From: Flavobacteriaceae bacterium
GTDB lineage: Bacteria; Bacteroidota; Bacteroidia; Flavobacteriales; Flavobacteriaceae
Direction: 5' to 3'
Length of the DNA stretch: 6,479 nt
Assembly: GCA_002713495.1 (NCBI GenBank)
Contig: PATA01000004.1
Span: 71,437 to 77,915 of the forward strand
Part shown: piece after piece, positions 1 through 5,673 of the stretch
How positions within the stretch are numbered: position 1 is the first letter of the stretch
How the letters are laid out: every line of letters begins with the position of its first letter
Position numbers and translations under genes: made by a program
The notes under the pieces: generated by a model
Database searches by the model: none
Seen by the model: the letters and a program-made list of their open reading frames with translations, nothing else
Told to the model about the DNA's origin: nothing

Positions 1-2
1 AA

Positions 3-1256
3 TTTGATTTATTAATTGAGGGTGGCCATTCTGAAAAAAGAATATTTCACAACAAAGATCAAACTGGAAAACAAATTCAAAAAGTATTAAATGAGAAAGT
101 CAAAAGTTTTCCTAATATTACTATACTAGAAAATCACACTTTAGTAGATTTGATAACTGACCATCACTCAAAAGAGAACAAAAAAAGATGTTATGGAGCC
201 TATGTTATATCTAAAGAAAAAGAAAAAATTTTTAAGATAGTTTCTAAAATTACTGTTCTTTCATCGGGTGGTGCCGGGAATATTTATTCTCAAACTACTA
301 ATCCTAGTGTAGCTACAGGCGATGGCCTAGGGGCTGCCTACAGGGCGAAGGTATTAATTGATTATTTACCCTATGTTCAGTTTCATCCAACTACTCTTCG
401 AGAAAAGATAAATGGTAAGGTCTTTTTGATTACTGAAGCGGTAAGAGGGGCTGGAGCAAAGCTACGTGATGTTAATGGTCATCGTTTTATGTTAAAAATT
501 GATCCAAGAGCAGAATTAGCTTCAAGGGATATTGTTGCTCGTGGAATACAAGAGCAAATTCAAAAAGATAATTTAGGTTTTGTTTGGCTTGATGGATCAG
601 AAATTTCAAAAGAAAAATGGAAATCTAAATTTCCTAATATTTTTAAAACATCCAAATCTATTGGTATAAATCTACCTGAAGACCCTATTCCAGTGGTTCC
701 AGCTGCTCATTATTTTTGTGGGGGTATTAAGGTAAATGAACATAGTGAATCTAAATTAAAAGGATTATATGCTATTGGTGAATGTAGCTATACTGGATTA
801 CATGGAGCTAATCGATTGGCTTCTAATTCCTTATTAGAAGCTCTTGTATTTTCTCATCGTGCGGCCATTGATGGAATTAAGTCGTTAAATACAACTATAC
901 CTGATAAAACTTTTTATGACTCTATTCCTGAGTGGAATGGTGATGGCTATTCAAATAATGAGTTCATTACAAACATTCATTCCCTAAGATGTGAATTGCA
1001 AAATACGATGACAAATTATGTTGGGATATTTAAGACTTATAATGGATTGAAAAAAGCAGAAAAAAAAATTAATGATATTTATGATAAAGTCAGAAGAATT
1101 TATAGTGAAAATAAATTGACTAATGATCTTTGTGAACTCAGAAATATGGTTGGTATTGCTTACCTAATGATAAAAAAATCCCTAGAAATAAAACAAAATT
1201 CCGGAGTGTTTTTTAATTTTGATAATGAGGAAAAAAGAACCTTTAAACAAAACTAA
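3..1256 (+). CDS. nadB: L-aspartate oxidase NadB, 5'-truncated by window edge
   Basis: FAD-dependent enzyme that oxidises L-aspartate to iminoaspartate, which NadA condenses with dihydroxyacetone phosphate to quinolinate in de novo NAD synthesis; cytoplasmic. The open frame runs unbroken from base 3, so about 115 N-terminal residues, including the dinucleotide-binding fold start, lie outside the window; 417 residues are visible. In visible numbering, EGGHS (6-10) corresponds to the E. coli Glu121 region. SSGGAGNIY (87-95) and QFHPTT (126-131) are flavoprotein-domain motifs. RDIVAR (175-180), H236 in VPAAHYFCGG and R271 in GLHGANRLASNSLLE match E. coli Arg290, His351 and Arg386 with identical spacing. 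A helical C-terminal domain (about 300-417) follows, containing LRCELQNTM and LRNMVGIAYL. The tail reads SGVFFNFDN where relatives usually have a GLHY..DYP-like motif. The succinate dehydrogenase and fumarate reductase flavoproteins are relatives, but the GLHGANRLASNSLLE and helical-domain motifs favour NadB. The TAA stop overlaps the stop of the convergent gene. Confidence 0.96.
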   Translation, partial: FDLLIEGGHSEKRIFHNKDQTGKQIQKVLNEKVKSFPNITILENHTLVDLITDHHSKENKKRCYGAYVISKEKEKIFKIVSKITVLSSGGAGNIYSQTTNPSVATGDGLGAAYRAKVLIDYLPYVQFHPTTLREKINGKVFLITEAVRGAGAKLRDVNGHRFMLKIDPRAELASRDIVARGIQEQIQKDNLGFVWLDGSEISKEKWKSKFPNIFKTSKSIGINLPEDPIPVVPAAHYFCGGIKVNEHSESKLKGLYAIGECSYTGLHGANRLASNSLLEALVFSHRAAIDGIKSLNTTIPDKTFYDSIPEWNGDGYSNNEFITNIHSLRCELQNTMTNYVGIFKTYNGLKKAEKKINDIYDKVRRIYSENKLTNDLCELRNMVGIAYLMIKKSLEIKQNSGVFFNFDNEEKRTFKQN

Positions 1257-1651
1257 TTATCAGGAATATTTTCGACATCAGATGAACCAAAATACATGTC
1301 TCCTATGAGATCAACTATTTCTTTTGTCATTTCCTCTTCTGAATTAATTTTTTTCAATCGAAATTCAGACAAATCCATTGAAATTAATTTATTTACCCTT
1401 CTGTTAGTATATATTGCAGTACACAAATAGTAACGAATTACAGTTTCAAGCCTAATTTTAGTTCCTGGGTAAAAACTTTGAAATCCATCTAAATTTTTAA
1501 ATGTTGTCTCCAATACTCTGAAAGGTCTTTGAAAGTTTAATACATTTTTAAATCGAAGAGCTTCAAAATCGTTATTTATGTCCTGAGAGCAAAGTGAACG
1601 AGAAGTCATAGAAATAATTATTATTAAGCATATAAAAAATTTTGAGTTCAT
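1253..1651 (-). CDS. small secreted protein of unknown function, coupled to the TSUP transporter
   Basis: I do not recognise this 132-residue protein. It begins with a clear Sec signal peptide: K4, a hydrophobic run FFICLIIIISM (5-15), then SRSLCSQ with cleavage probably after C21 or Q23. C21 is preceded by R-S-L, a poor lipobox, so a lipoprotein is less likely. The mature part of about 110 residues is charged and probably helical, with no membrane segment; a YYLC motif lies in the middle and an acidic stretch (INSEEEMTKEIVD) near the C-terminus. The ATG lies 1 bp after the stop of the upstream transporter gene, which supports this start and implies co-transcription with it. The protein would therefore be periplasmic or exported. 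Its TAG stop shares bases with the nadB stop on the other strand. It is probably real, given the good signal peptide and operon position; the function is unknown. Confidence 0.78.
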   Translation of the reverse strand: MNSKFFICLIIIISMTSRSLCSQDINNDFEALRFKNVLNFQRPFRVLETTFKNLDGFQSFYPGTKIRLETVIRYYLCTAIYTNRRVNKLISMDLSEFRLKKINSEEEMTKEIVDLIGDMYFGSSDVENIPDN

Positions 1652-1652
1652 A

Positions 1653-2384
1653 TTATGTGATTAAAATACTCAATCCACCAATTGCCGTGAAAAATAAAAT
1701 TAGTTTTCTGTAAGATTCATCATTAAATTTTTCCACAACCTTTACTCCGATTAATAGTCCAAGTAAAACAAAAGGTACTAAGGTAATACTTATTTTAAAT
1801 GATTCAATATTAATTGTTTTCCATGAAATAATATGAAATGGTATCTTGAATATGTTTATCAAAAAAAATAGCCACGCTGATGTCCCAATAAACTCATTTT
1901 TAGGAATTTTAACTGCTAGAAAATAAATATTTGCAAATGGGCCAGCAAGGTTGCCGATCATTGTTGTGATTCCGGCTAACGTTCCAATTATAGATGAAAA
2001 TAATAAGTTTGTTGGAATTTGTTTTTGATTCACTGAATCCCAAATCCACATTAAAAGAACGCTTAATATAATTATTATTGCCATTAAAATTTTGAAAATA
2101 GATTCGGGAATATCCTTTCCAATGAAGACTGCAATTAAAACCCCGAGTATCATCCAGGGCAGAAATTTTAATATATAAATCCATTTTGTGTGCCTCTTGT
2201 AATATATAACTGCAAAAACATCACCAAAGATTAGTAAAGGCATAATTATTCCTGTAGAATTTTTAGCACCGTAAACCAATGCAATAATTGCAACAAATAA
2301 TATTCCAATACCCTTTATGCCTGACTTTGATATTCCAATTAAAAAAGCTGAAAAACAGGCTATTATAAAATTTAGTTCTATCAT
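1653..2384 (-). CDS. TauE/SafE (TSUP) family membrane transporter
   Basis: Inner-membrane permease of the TSUP family, members of which export sulfite, sulfoacetate or other small organosulfur or carboxylate anions; the substrate here cannot be assigned. The 243-residue protein is hydrophobic throughout, with about seven or eight membrane segments, the usual family size. The internal duplication is visible: the first half opens with GISKSGIKGIG (17-27) and the second with GTLAGITTMIGNLAGP (134-149), each the glycine-rich signature after the first helix of a repeat. KNEFIGTSAW (162-171) is another typical stretch. I chose the ATG at 2384. A TTG at 2408 would add eight residues but falls on a possible -7 promoter element and leaves less leader. 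The downstream secreted protein starts 1 bp after this stop, so the two are probably one transcript. Confidence is high for the family and low for the substrate. Confidence 0.9.
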   Translation of the reverse strand: MIELNFIIACFSAFLIGISKSGIKGIGILFVAIIALVYGAKNSTGIIMPLLIFGDVFAVIYYKRHTKWIYILKFLPWMILGVLIAVFIGKDIPESIFKILMAIIIILSVLLMWIWDSVNQKQIPTNLLFSSIIGTLAGITTMIGNLAGPFANIYFLAVKIPKNEFIGTSAWLFFLINIFKIPFHIISWKTINIESFKISITLVPFVLLGLLIGVKVVEKFNDESYRKLILFFTAIGGLSILIT

Positions 2385-2405
2385 ATTAATATAAAATATC
2401 AAAAA

Positions 2406-2414
2406 CAAAAGTTA
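2406..2414 (-). promoter_or_regulatory. possible Bacteroidetes-type -7 element for the TSUP gene
   Basis: On the minus strand this reads TAACTTTTG, close to the Bacteroidetes sigma-factor -7 consensus TAnnTTTG but with one extra base in the spacer. It lies about 22 nt upstream of the chosen ATG. No convincing -33 TTG at the right distance is visible, and in such AT-rich DNA similar matches arise by chance. It is offered as the best candidate in the 94-bp gap. Confidence 0.22.
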
Positions 2415-2461
2415 ATCTATTAGTATAAATTTTTTTAAATAAAATCTATCAAATAATTTAA

Positions 2462-2477
2462 AATTGAATAATCAATT
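2462..2477 (-). terminator. weak stem-loop just after the beta-barrel gene
   Basis: AATTGA and TCAATT form a 6-bp stem around a 4-base loop. It starts 1 nt after the stop codon of the outer-membrane barrel gene and, on the minus strand, is followed by the T-rich TTAAATTATTTG. Position and orientation fit a terminator separating this unit from the transporter gene downstream. The stem has only one G-C pair per arm, so it would be weak and may be fortuitous. Confidence 0.3.
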
Positions 2478-2478
2478 C

Positions 2479-3249
2479 TTAATCGATTTTTTTTGGTATA
2501 AAATTTAATTTAAAAAAATAATTTAATCCAATATTCCAATTAAATTTTTTTCCTGTTAATCCTCCAAATTCAATTGATTTATTAAATACAGAACTGATTG
2601 AAAAATTAGATTTTAAGTGCCCTAACTCCAATGTGTTTGCCAAAAAAATACCTCTTTTTAGGTTGTCAATTTTTACTGTATAGAGTTGGGGTGATAAATT
2701 GATATAAAAACTATTAAATTTAATTTTTTTTACAACTGGACTTAAAAAAAATAATCTTACAGAGTCAAACTGATTAGTATTTACATATTCAATTGGAAAA
2801 CCTTGATAATATGATATTATTAAGCTAAAATTTTCATTCAAAGTATAAGTAAAATTTGGATTTATCATTGCATTTACCCAAGGTTGAAGTATCTCATTTG
2901 GAAGATTGTTTTCATTTACTTTGACTCTTTGTGTAAAAACTCCCGGTAAAAATGCTCCAAAATCAAACTTTATTTTTTCTTTTCTAATAAATTGATAATT
3001 CCAATAAAAATCAACTCCCCAAGGCTGAAAACCTTCCAGCTCATATCGGACCAATGAACGAGCTGAAAATCTTTTATTAACAAAGTTGAAATTAGTAATT
3101 AGAGATGGTTTGTCCCTCGTAAATAGTGGAACCCAGTCAATTCCATTATTGTTAATATTGAAGTTTCCACTAAAATAAAATTCATTATTAGACTGAGAAA
3201 ACATAACAGTTGAATAAAAAAAAAGAATAAATAATGTAATATTCTTCAT
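2479..3249 (-). CDS. predicted outer-membrane beta-barrel protein, family not recognised
   Basis: A 256-residue exported protein of unknown specific function. Residues 1-20 form a typical flavobacterial signal peptide: MKN, the hydrophobic ITLFILFFYSTVMF, then SQS, with cleavage near 18-20. The mature chain contains no hydrophobic helix. Instead it shows many short alternating polar/aromatic strands (for example FYFSGNFNI, RSLVRYEL, VDFYWNYQF, FSLIISYYQ, FNSFYINLS and WNIGLNYFFKL) separated by Asn- and Lys-rich turns. This is the pattern of a porin-like or OMP_b-brl-type barrel of about ten to twelve strands. The final amphipathic, aromatic-rich strand close to the C-terminus is consistent with insertion by the BAM machinery. 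The gene starts 7 bp after the stop of a single-pass membrane protein gene and is probably co-transcribed with it. No known barrel family could be named, and substrate or ligand is unknown. Confidence 0.8.
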   Translation of the reverse strand: MKNITLFILFFYSTVMFSQSNNEFYFSGNFNINNNGIDWVPLFTRDKPSLITNFNFVNKRFSARSLVRYELEGFQPWGVDFYWNYQFIRKEKIKFDFGAFLPGVFTQRVKVNENNLPNEILQPWVNAMINPNFTYTLNENFSLIISYYQGFPIEYVNTNQFDSVRLFFLSPVVKKIKFNSFYINLSPQLYTVKIDNLKRGIFLANTLELGHLKSNFSISSVFNKSIEFGGLTGKKFNWNIGLNYFFKLNFIPKKID

Positions 3250-3256
3250 AGCTTAT

Positions 3257-4006
3257 TTATAATTTTTGTTTTTCCTCTAAAATATTTTTTATGAAATTTA
3301 TATTATCAATATATATTTTTAAACCATCAAGCTTAGCATTCATTGCTAACCCCTTTTCATAGAGTAAACTTTTAAATTTAGGATCAGTGGATGAAATCAA
3401 TTTAATTTTTTCTAGAAATTTTAATTTTTGGGTATTGTCTATTAAATCTGAATTATTAAAGGCATTAGTGCTAATTGTTTCAATTATTTCAATGTAAATA
3501 CTTGGATAATTATTCTGAAAATGAGTTACAATTTTATTTAAAACTGTTATTTCATCTTCCATATTTGCTTCAATGAAATATGTTATTGATGTGTGCAGTT
3601 CATCAAGTTTAGTCTTAATTTCTGAAGACTCTAAATATCTAATTTTTCCATCGTTTACCAAAGAGTTATAGAATGAGACAGGAGGCGAGAATCCTCTATA
3701 ATTGAAAATAGCTGCTGCAATATTTATATTTTTTTCATTTTCACTATTAAAAAAATTTCTAGACTTCTTATCATTTATTTTCAAAAAATTAACAATCTTT
3801 AAGTCATTATCAAACCCCTCCAATCTAATTTTTAAATAATTCTCGATTTGGTAAATTTCACTTAAAAGATTTTTTTGTAAATCTTTAGTTAAGTGTTTTA
3901 ATTCATTTTTTTGACGAATATCTTCAATAAAAAAAGAAATTGAAATACCCATTACTATAACTATGATCTCAAAAGTATATTTTATAAAGTATTTTTTTAA
4001 TGACAT
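3257..4006 (-). CDS. single-pass membrane protein, DUF6090-like
   Basis: A 249-residue protein with one membrane segment near the N-terminus (about 11-27, EIIVIVMGISISFFIED) after a short basic leader MSLKKYFIKY. A long Lys/Glu/Asn-rich, mostly helical region follows, some of it likely coiled coil, such as the stretch just after the membrane span with KNELKHLTKDL and LLSEIYQIENYL. The layout, an EI-(hydrophobic)-G-I-S-(hydrophobic) span followed by a charged RQKNE start to the soluble domain, resembles the DUF6090 family. That family is common in Flavobacteriia and has no known function; the match is by eye. The soluble domain should be periplasmic if the positive-inside rule holds for KK and K9. 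It is the first gene of a minus-strand unit with the beta-barrel gene 7 bp downstream, and shares a 74-bp divergent intergenic region with a secreted orphan. The ATG at 4006 is the only sensible start. Confidence 0.8.
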   Translation of the reverse strand: MSLKKYFIKYTFEIIVIVMGISISFFIEDIRQKNELKHLTKDLQKNLLSEIYQIENYLKIRLEGFDNDLKIVNFLKINDKKSRNFFNSENEKNINIAAAIFNYRGFSPPVSFYNSLVNDGKIRYLESSEIKTKLDELHTSITYFIEANMEDEITVLNKIVTHFQNNYPSIYIEIIETISTNAFNNSDLIDNTQKLKFLEKIKLISSTDPKFKSLLYEKGLAMNAKLDGLKIYIDNINFIKNILEEKQKL

Positions 4007-4080
4007 GTTTTAGTTTTTTTTAAAAATAGTAATTGTAATTTTATTTATACTTTTAACATGCAATTATAATTATATAAATA
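4007..4080. promoter_or_regulatory. divergent intergenic region, probable back-to-back promoters
   Basis: This 74-bp, almost purely A/T spacer separates two divergently transcribed genes and must hold a promoter for each. On the plus strand TACTTTTA (4048-4055) is one base from the Bacteroidetes -7 consensus TAnnTTTG; on the minus strand TATTTTTA (just upstream of 4020) is equally close. Neither has a -33 TTG at a convincing distance. A perfect 10-bp palindrome, AATTATAATT, occupies 4062-4071, 9 nt before the plus-strand start; it could be an operator or simply base composition. Confidence 0.3.
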
Positions 4081-4494
4081 TTGATCAGGTATTTCTTCTT
4101 ATTTCTTTTATTTATTTCAATTAAATCATTAGCCCAGGGAAAAAAAATAAATTTGGATGAAGTGAGTGTTTACAAAAAAGCCCTCCCTAATATTAATATT
4201 TCAGGGATTAAATATTCTTTTGCAGATAGAGATAAATTTATTAGCTACATCTTGAAAGCACCATTTTGGCGAGATGATTTTTCTTTTAAAATTTCTTTAC
4301 AAAAATTTACAAACCAAGAAATTTTTTATTACCAGATGAATGGGTCAACTCTAATTAAAATTGATGATGAAATTTTATCGCAATACCATAAGTATAATAG
4401 TTTTAAAAAAATAAAAAAATTGAATTTTAAAATCAGAAATGTTTCATTAAAAAAATTCATTTCATTGAATGTTATTGAAATAACAACTAAATAA
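4081..4494 (+). CDS. small secreted protein of unknown function, TTG start
   Basis: I do not recognise this 137-residue protein. It has a textbook Sec signal peptide: MIR, the hydrophobic YFFLFLLFISI, then KSLAQG, with cleavage probably after A18 of SLA. The mature part is about 119 residues, Lys/Ile/Phe-rich and very basic, with alternating hydrophobic stretches (FKISLQKF, KIRNVSLKKF) suggesting a small beta-rich fold. It has no cysteine. The start is TTG at 4081. An in-frame stop lies two codons upstream (4075-4077) and no ATG precedes the signal peptide, so the intact signal sequence argues strongly for this start. Just after the signal, NLDEVSVYKK recalls the LDEVVV segment at the mature N-terminus of TonB-dependent receptors, but the protein is far too short to be one. 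Its stop lies inside the tail of the convergent DoxX-like gene (8-bp overlap). Confidence 0.72.
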   Translation: MIRYFFLFLLFISIKSLAQGKKINLDEVSVYKKALPNINISGIKYSFADRDKFISYILKAPFWRDDFSFKISLQKFTNQEIFYYQMNGSTLIKIDDEILSQYHKYNSFKKIKKLNFKIRNVSLKKFISLNVIEITTK

Positions 4495-4822
4495 ACAAGT
4501 AAGTAATTAATCCATTAATTATAGTATAAAATAATGCGGGTAATATCATTCGAAATGGGTCCTTGATTTTAAATCTTACATAAACAGCAATTATCATCAT
4601 TAATGTCAAACAAGATGAAGACAAAATTATAAGCGGTTTAAAAAATAATCCAATAAGCAAACCGCTTCCACCTAGAAGTTGAAAAGTACCAATTAAATGT
4701 CTGTAATTTTCGTATCCCCATCTAATAAACTCAGAGTTCATTCTTCTTGAGTTAAATGAACCTATTCCATAAATTAAAAAAGATAATCCGCTAAAAATAA
4801 CCAACAATAATTTTATATACAT
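4487..4822 (-). CDS. DoxX-like four-helix membrane protein (second of a tandem pair)
   Basis: A 111-residue integral membrane protein with four predicted helices (about 4-22, 43-61, 63-82 and 92-110), the size and layout of the DoxX-like family. The loop after helix 1 carries SEFIRWGYENYR (30-41), matching the family's typical EF-xx-WG-x-(P/x) segment. Helix 2 begins with a conserved G45 and has a GLL-IGLF end (54-60), and KDP at 87-89 precedes the last helix. DoxX-type proteins have been linked to redox and membrane stress functions and to quinol oxidation in archaea, but most small bacterial members have no assigned role. It begins 3 bp after the stop of its paralogue and is surely co-transcribed. 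Residues 45-95 align with that protein without a gap. The TAG stop overlaps the end of the convergent secreted-protein gene. Confidence 0.85.
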   Translation of the reverse strand: MYIKLLLVIFSGLSFLIYGIGSFNSRRMNSEFIRWGYENYRHLIGTFQLLGGSGLLIGLFFKPLIILSSSCLTLMMIIAVYVRFKIKDPFRMILPALFYTIINGLITYLFI

Positions 4823-4825
4823 TTC

Positions 4826-5170
4826 TTATACTATACCTTGGTTAACTCCAACAACAAAAAGTGAGAGAAGAAGAAGTATAAAAGAGGGAATGTACTTGAA
4901 TAGAGGGTTTTTAACTGAAATATGAGCGATTTGTGCACAAATCATTAAAAATGCCATTAATAAAGAAGAGGCTAAGACTACCTTTTCATAAAAAATACCA
5001 ACTATTAATAGGGTTGAAAGAGATATTTTTGTTGCTCCAACAATATTTCTGATTAAATTTGAGAGACCATATTGGACAAATTCTTCAACAATATTATCGT
5101 ATCTAAAAACCCATACATTAATAACTGAAACAGCAATTATTATTTGACAAAATATAGCAATTTTTTCCAT
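4826..5170 (-). CDS. DoxX-like four-helix membrane protein (first of a tandem pair)
   Basis: A 114-residue integral membrane protein with four predicted helices (about 4-21, 43-60, 64-84 and 92-110). The helix 1-2 loop reads VEEFVQYGLSN (28-38), equivalent to the EF-xx-WG motif of DoxX-like proteins, with W replaced by Y. G45, G58, F60, P89 and P95 occupy the same positions as in the downstream paralogue, so the two are products of an ancient duplication that have since diverged strongly. The pair may form a hetero-oligomer (inference). The gene leads a two-gene minus-strand unit and is separated from a divergent four-TM gene by 51 bp. The ATG at 5170 gives a normal first helix immediately after MEK. 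Function and substrate are unknown. Confidence 0.82.
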   Translation of the reverse strand: MEKIAIFCQIIIAVSVINVWVFRYDNIVEEFVQYGLSNLIRNIVGATKISLSTLLIVGIFYEKVVLASSLLMAFLMICAQIAHISVKNPLFKYIPSFILLLLSLFVVGVNQGIV

Positions 5171-5221
5171 GATTACAATTTACGCAATTTATATATATCT
5201 TTAGAAATTAAACATAATTTA
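5171..5221. promoter_or_regulatory. 51-bp divergent intergenic region, probable overlapping promoters
   Basis: This short spacer lies between two divergently transcribed membrane-protein genes. The plus strand carries TATCTTTA (5196-5203), 18 nt before the ATG. The minus strand carries TATGTTTA (5209-5216), about 39 nt before the other ATG. Each is one base from the Bacteroidetes -7 consensus TAnnTTTG. If both are used, the -33 regions overlap or enter the opposite gene, so the two transcripts would share one control region. The matches are weak in such AT-rich DNA. Confidence 0.25.
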
Positions 5222-5653
5222 ATGGAGAAAATTTTTCAAATATCTTATTTAATAATTGCAATCACATTAATTATTTTGGGATTGAGATGGATGATAGCTG
5301 ACGAGCCATGGTTGTTGGATAAAGTTGCAAATGAAGAAAGATTGGGAATTACATTTACTGAGCTCTTCAATAATAATGTAAATAAATCTTTACCAGACTA
5401 TTTAAAACAGATATACAGATTTTTTGGATTATGGATCATAATTATAGGTTTTTTTATTTTGGGCCTATCATCAAGTTCTATGGTAGAAAATTCAAAAATT
5501 AGAGTAGTGCTTTTAGCTTGTGTAGGAGTAATGTGTTATTCAGGATTATTATTAGCCTTAATTTGGATTCCAAAATCTCCTTTTGTTTATTTAGGAAGCT
5601 CAATGGTTGTAATTCATGTTATTACATTTTATTCTCACATAAAAATTGCATGA
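5222..5653 (+). CDS. small four-TM membrane protein of unknown function
   Basis: A 143-residue integral membrane protein with four predicted helices (about 6-24, 68-86, 94-115 and 120-140). A long polar loop after helix 1 contains DEPWLLDKVANEER (27-40), followed by GITFTELF. YRFFGLW (65-71) opens helix 2. The loop is rich in acidic residues and tryptophan and looks conserved in character, but I cannot name the family; the shape resembles small DoxX or DUF4345-type four-helix proteins (inference only). I chose the ATG at 5222. A TTG at 5144 is also in frame but would add 26 polar residues, run 27 bp into the divergent DoxX-like gene, and push the hydrophobic first helix inward. It stands divergent to the DoxX-like pair and may share its control region. 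It converges on the glycosyltransferase gene with 9 bp between stops. Confidence 0.78.
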   Translation: MEKIFQISYLIIAITLIILGLRWMIADEPWLLDKVANEERLGITFTELFNNNVNKSLPDYLKQIYRFFGLWIIIIGFFILGLSSSSMVENSKIRVVLLACVGVMCYSGLLLALIWIPKSPFVYLGSSMVVIHVITFYSHIKIA

Positions 5654-5655
5654 AT

Positions 5656-5673
5656 TAGAAAATTAATTTTCTA
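5656..5673. terminator. 18-bp perfect palindrome between convergent genes
   Basis: TAGAAAATTAATTTTCTA reads identically on both strands. It sits between the stops of two convergent genes and overlaps the last codons of the minus-strand one. As RNA it would form a 7-bp stem around TTAA, followed by TTGTTTTCTTG on the plus strand. It could act as a weak bidirectional terminator. With one G-C pair per arm the stem is unstable, and AT-rich palindromes occur by chance. Confidence 0.35.

Noticed and set aside
150..152. TTG as a start codon for the NadB-like frame
   Set aside because: The same frame is open to base 3 and encodes the conserved FDLLIEGGHS region of NadB, so this is an internal leucine codon and the gene starts before the window.
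1909..2184. A 91-codon open frame on the minus strand inside the TSUP gene
   Set aside because: It lies wholly within a well-supported membrane-transporter gene in another frame and its translation has no signal, membrane segment or recognisable motif.
2385..2408. Eight-residue N-terminal extension of the TSUP protein from a TTG
   Set aside because: The ATG at 2384 gives a normal first helix, and the TTG overlaps a possible promoter element.
4138..4171. TonB-dependent receptor-like LDEV segment after the signal peptide of the secreted orphan
   Set aside because: The protein is only 137 residues and has no plug or barrel motifs, so the short resemblance is not enough to assign a relationship.
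5144..5221. N-terminal extension of the plus-strand four-TM protein from a TTG
   Set aside because: It would overlap the divergent DoxX-like gene and add a polar leader; the ATG at 5222 places the first helix at the N-terminus as expected.
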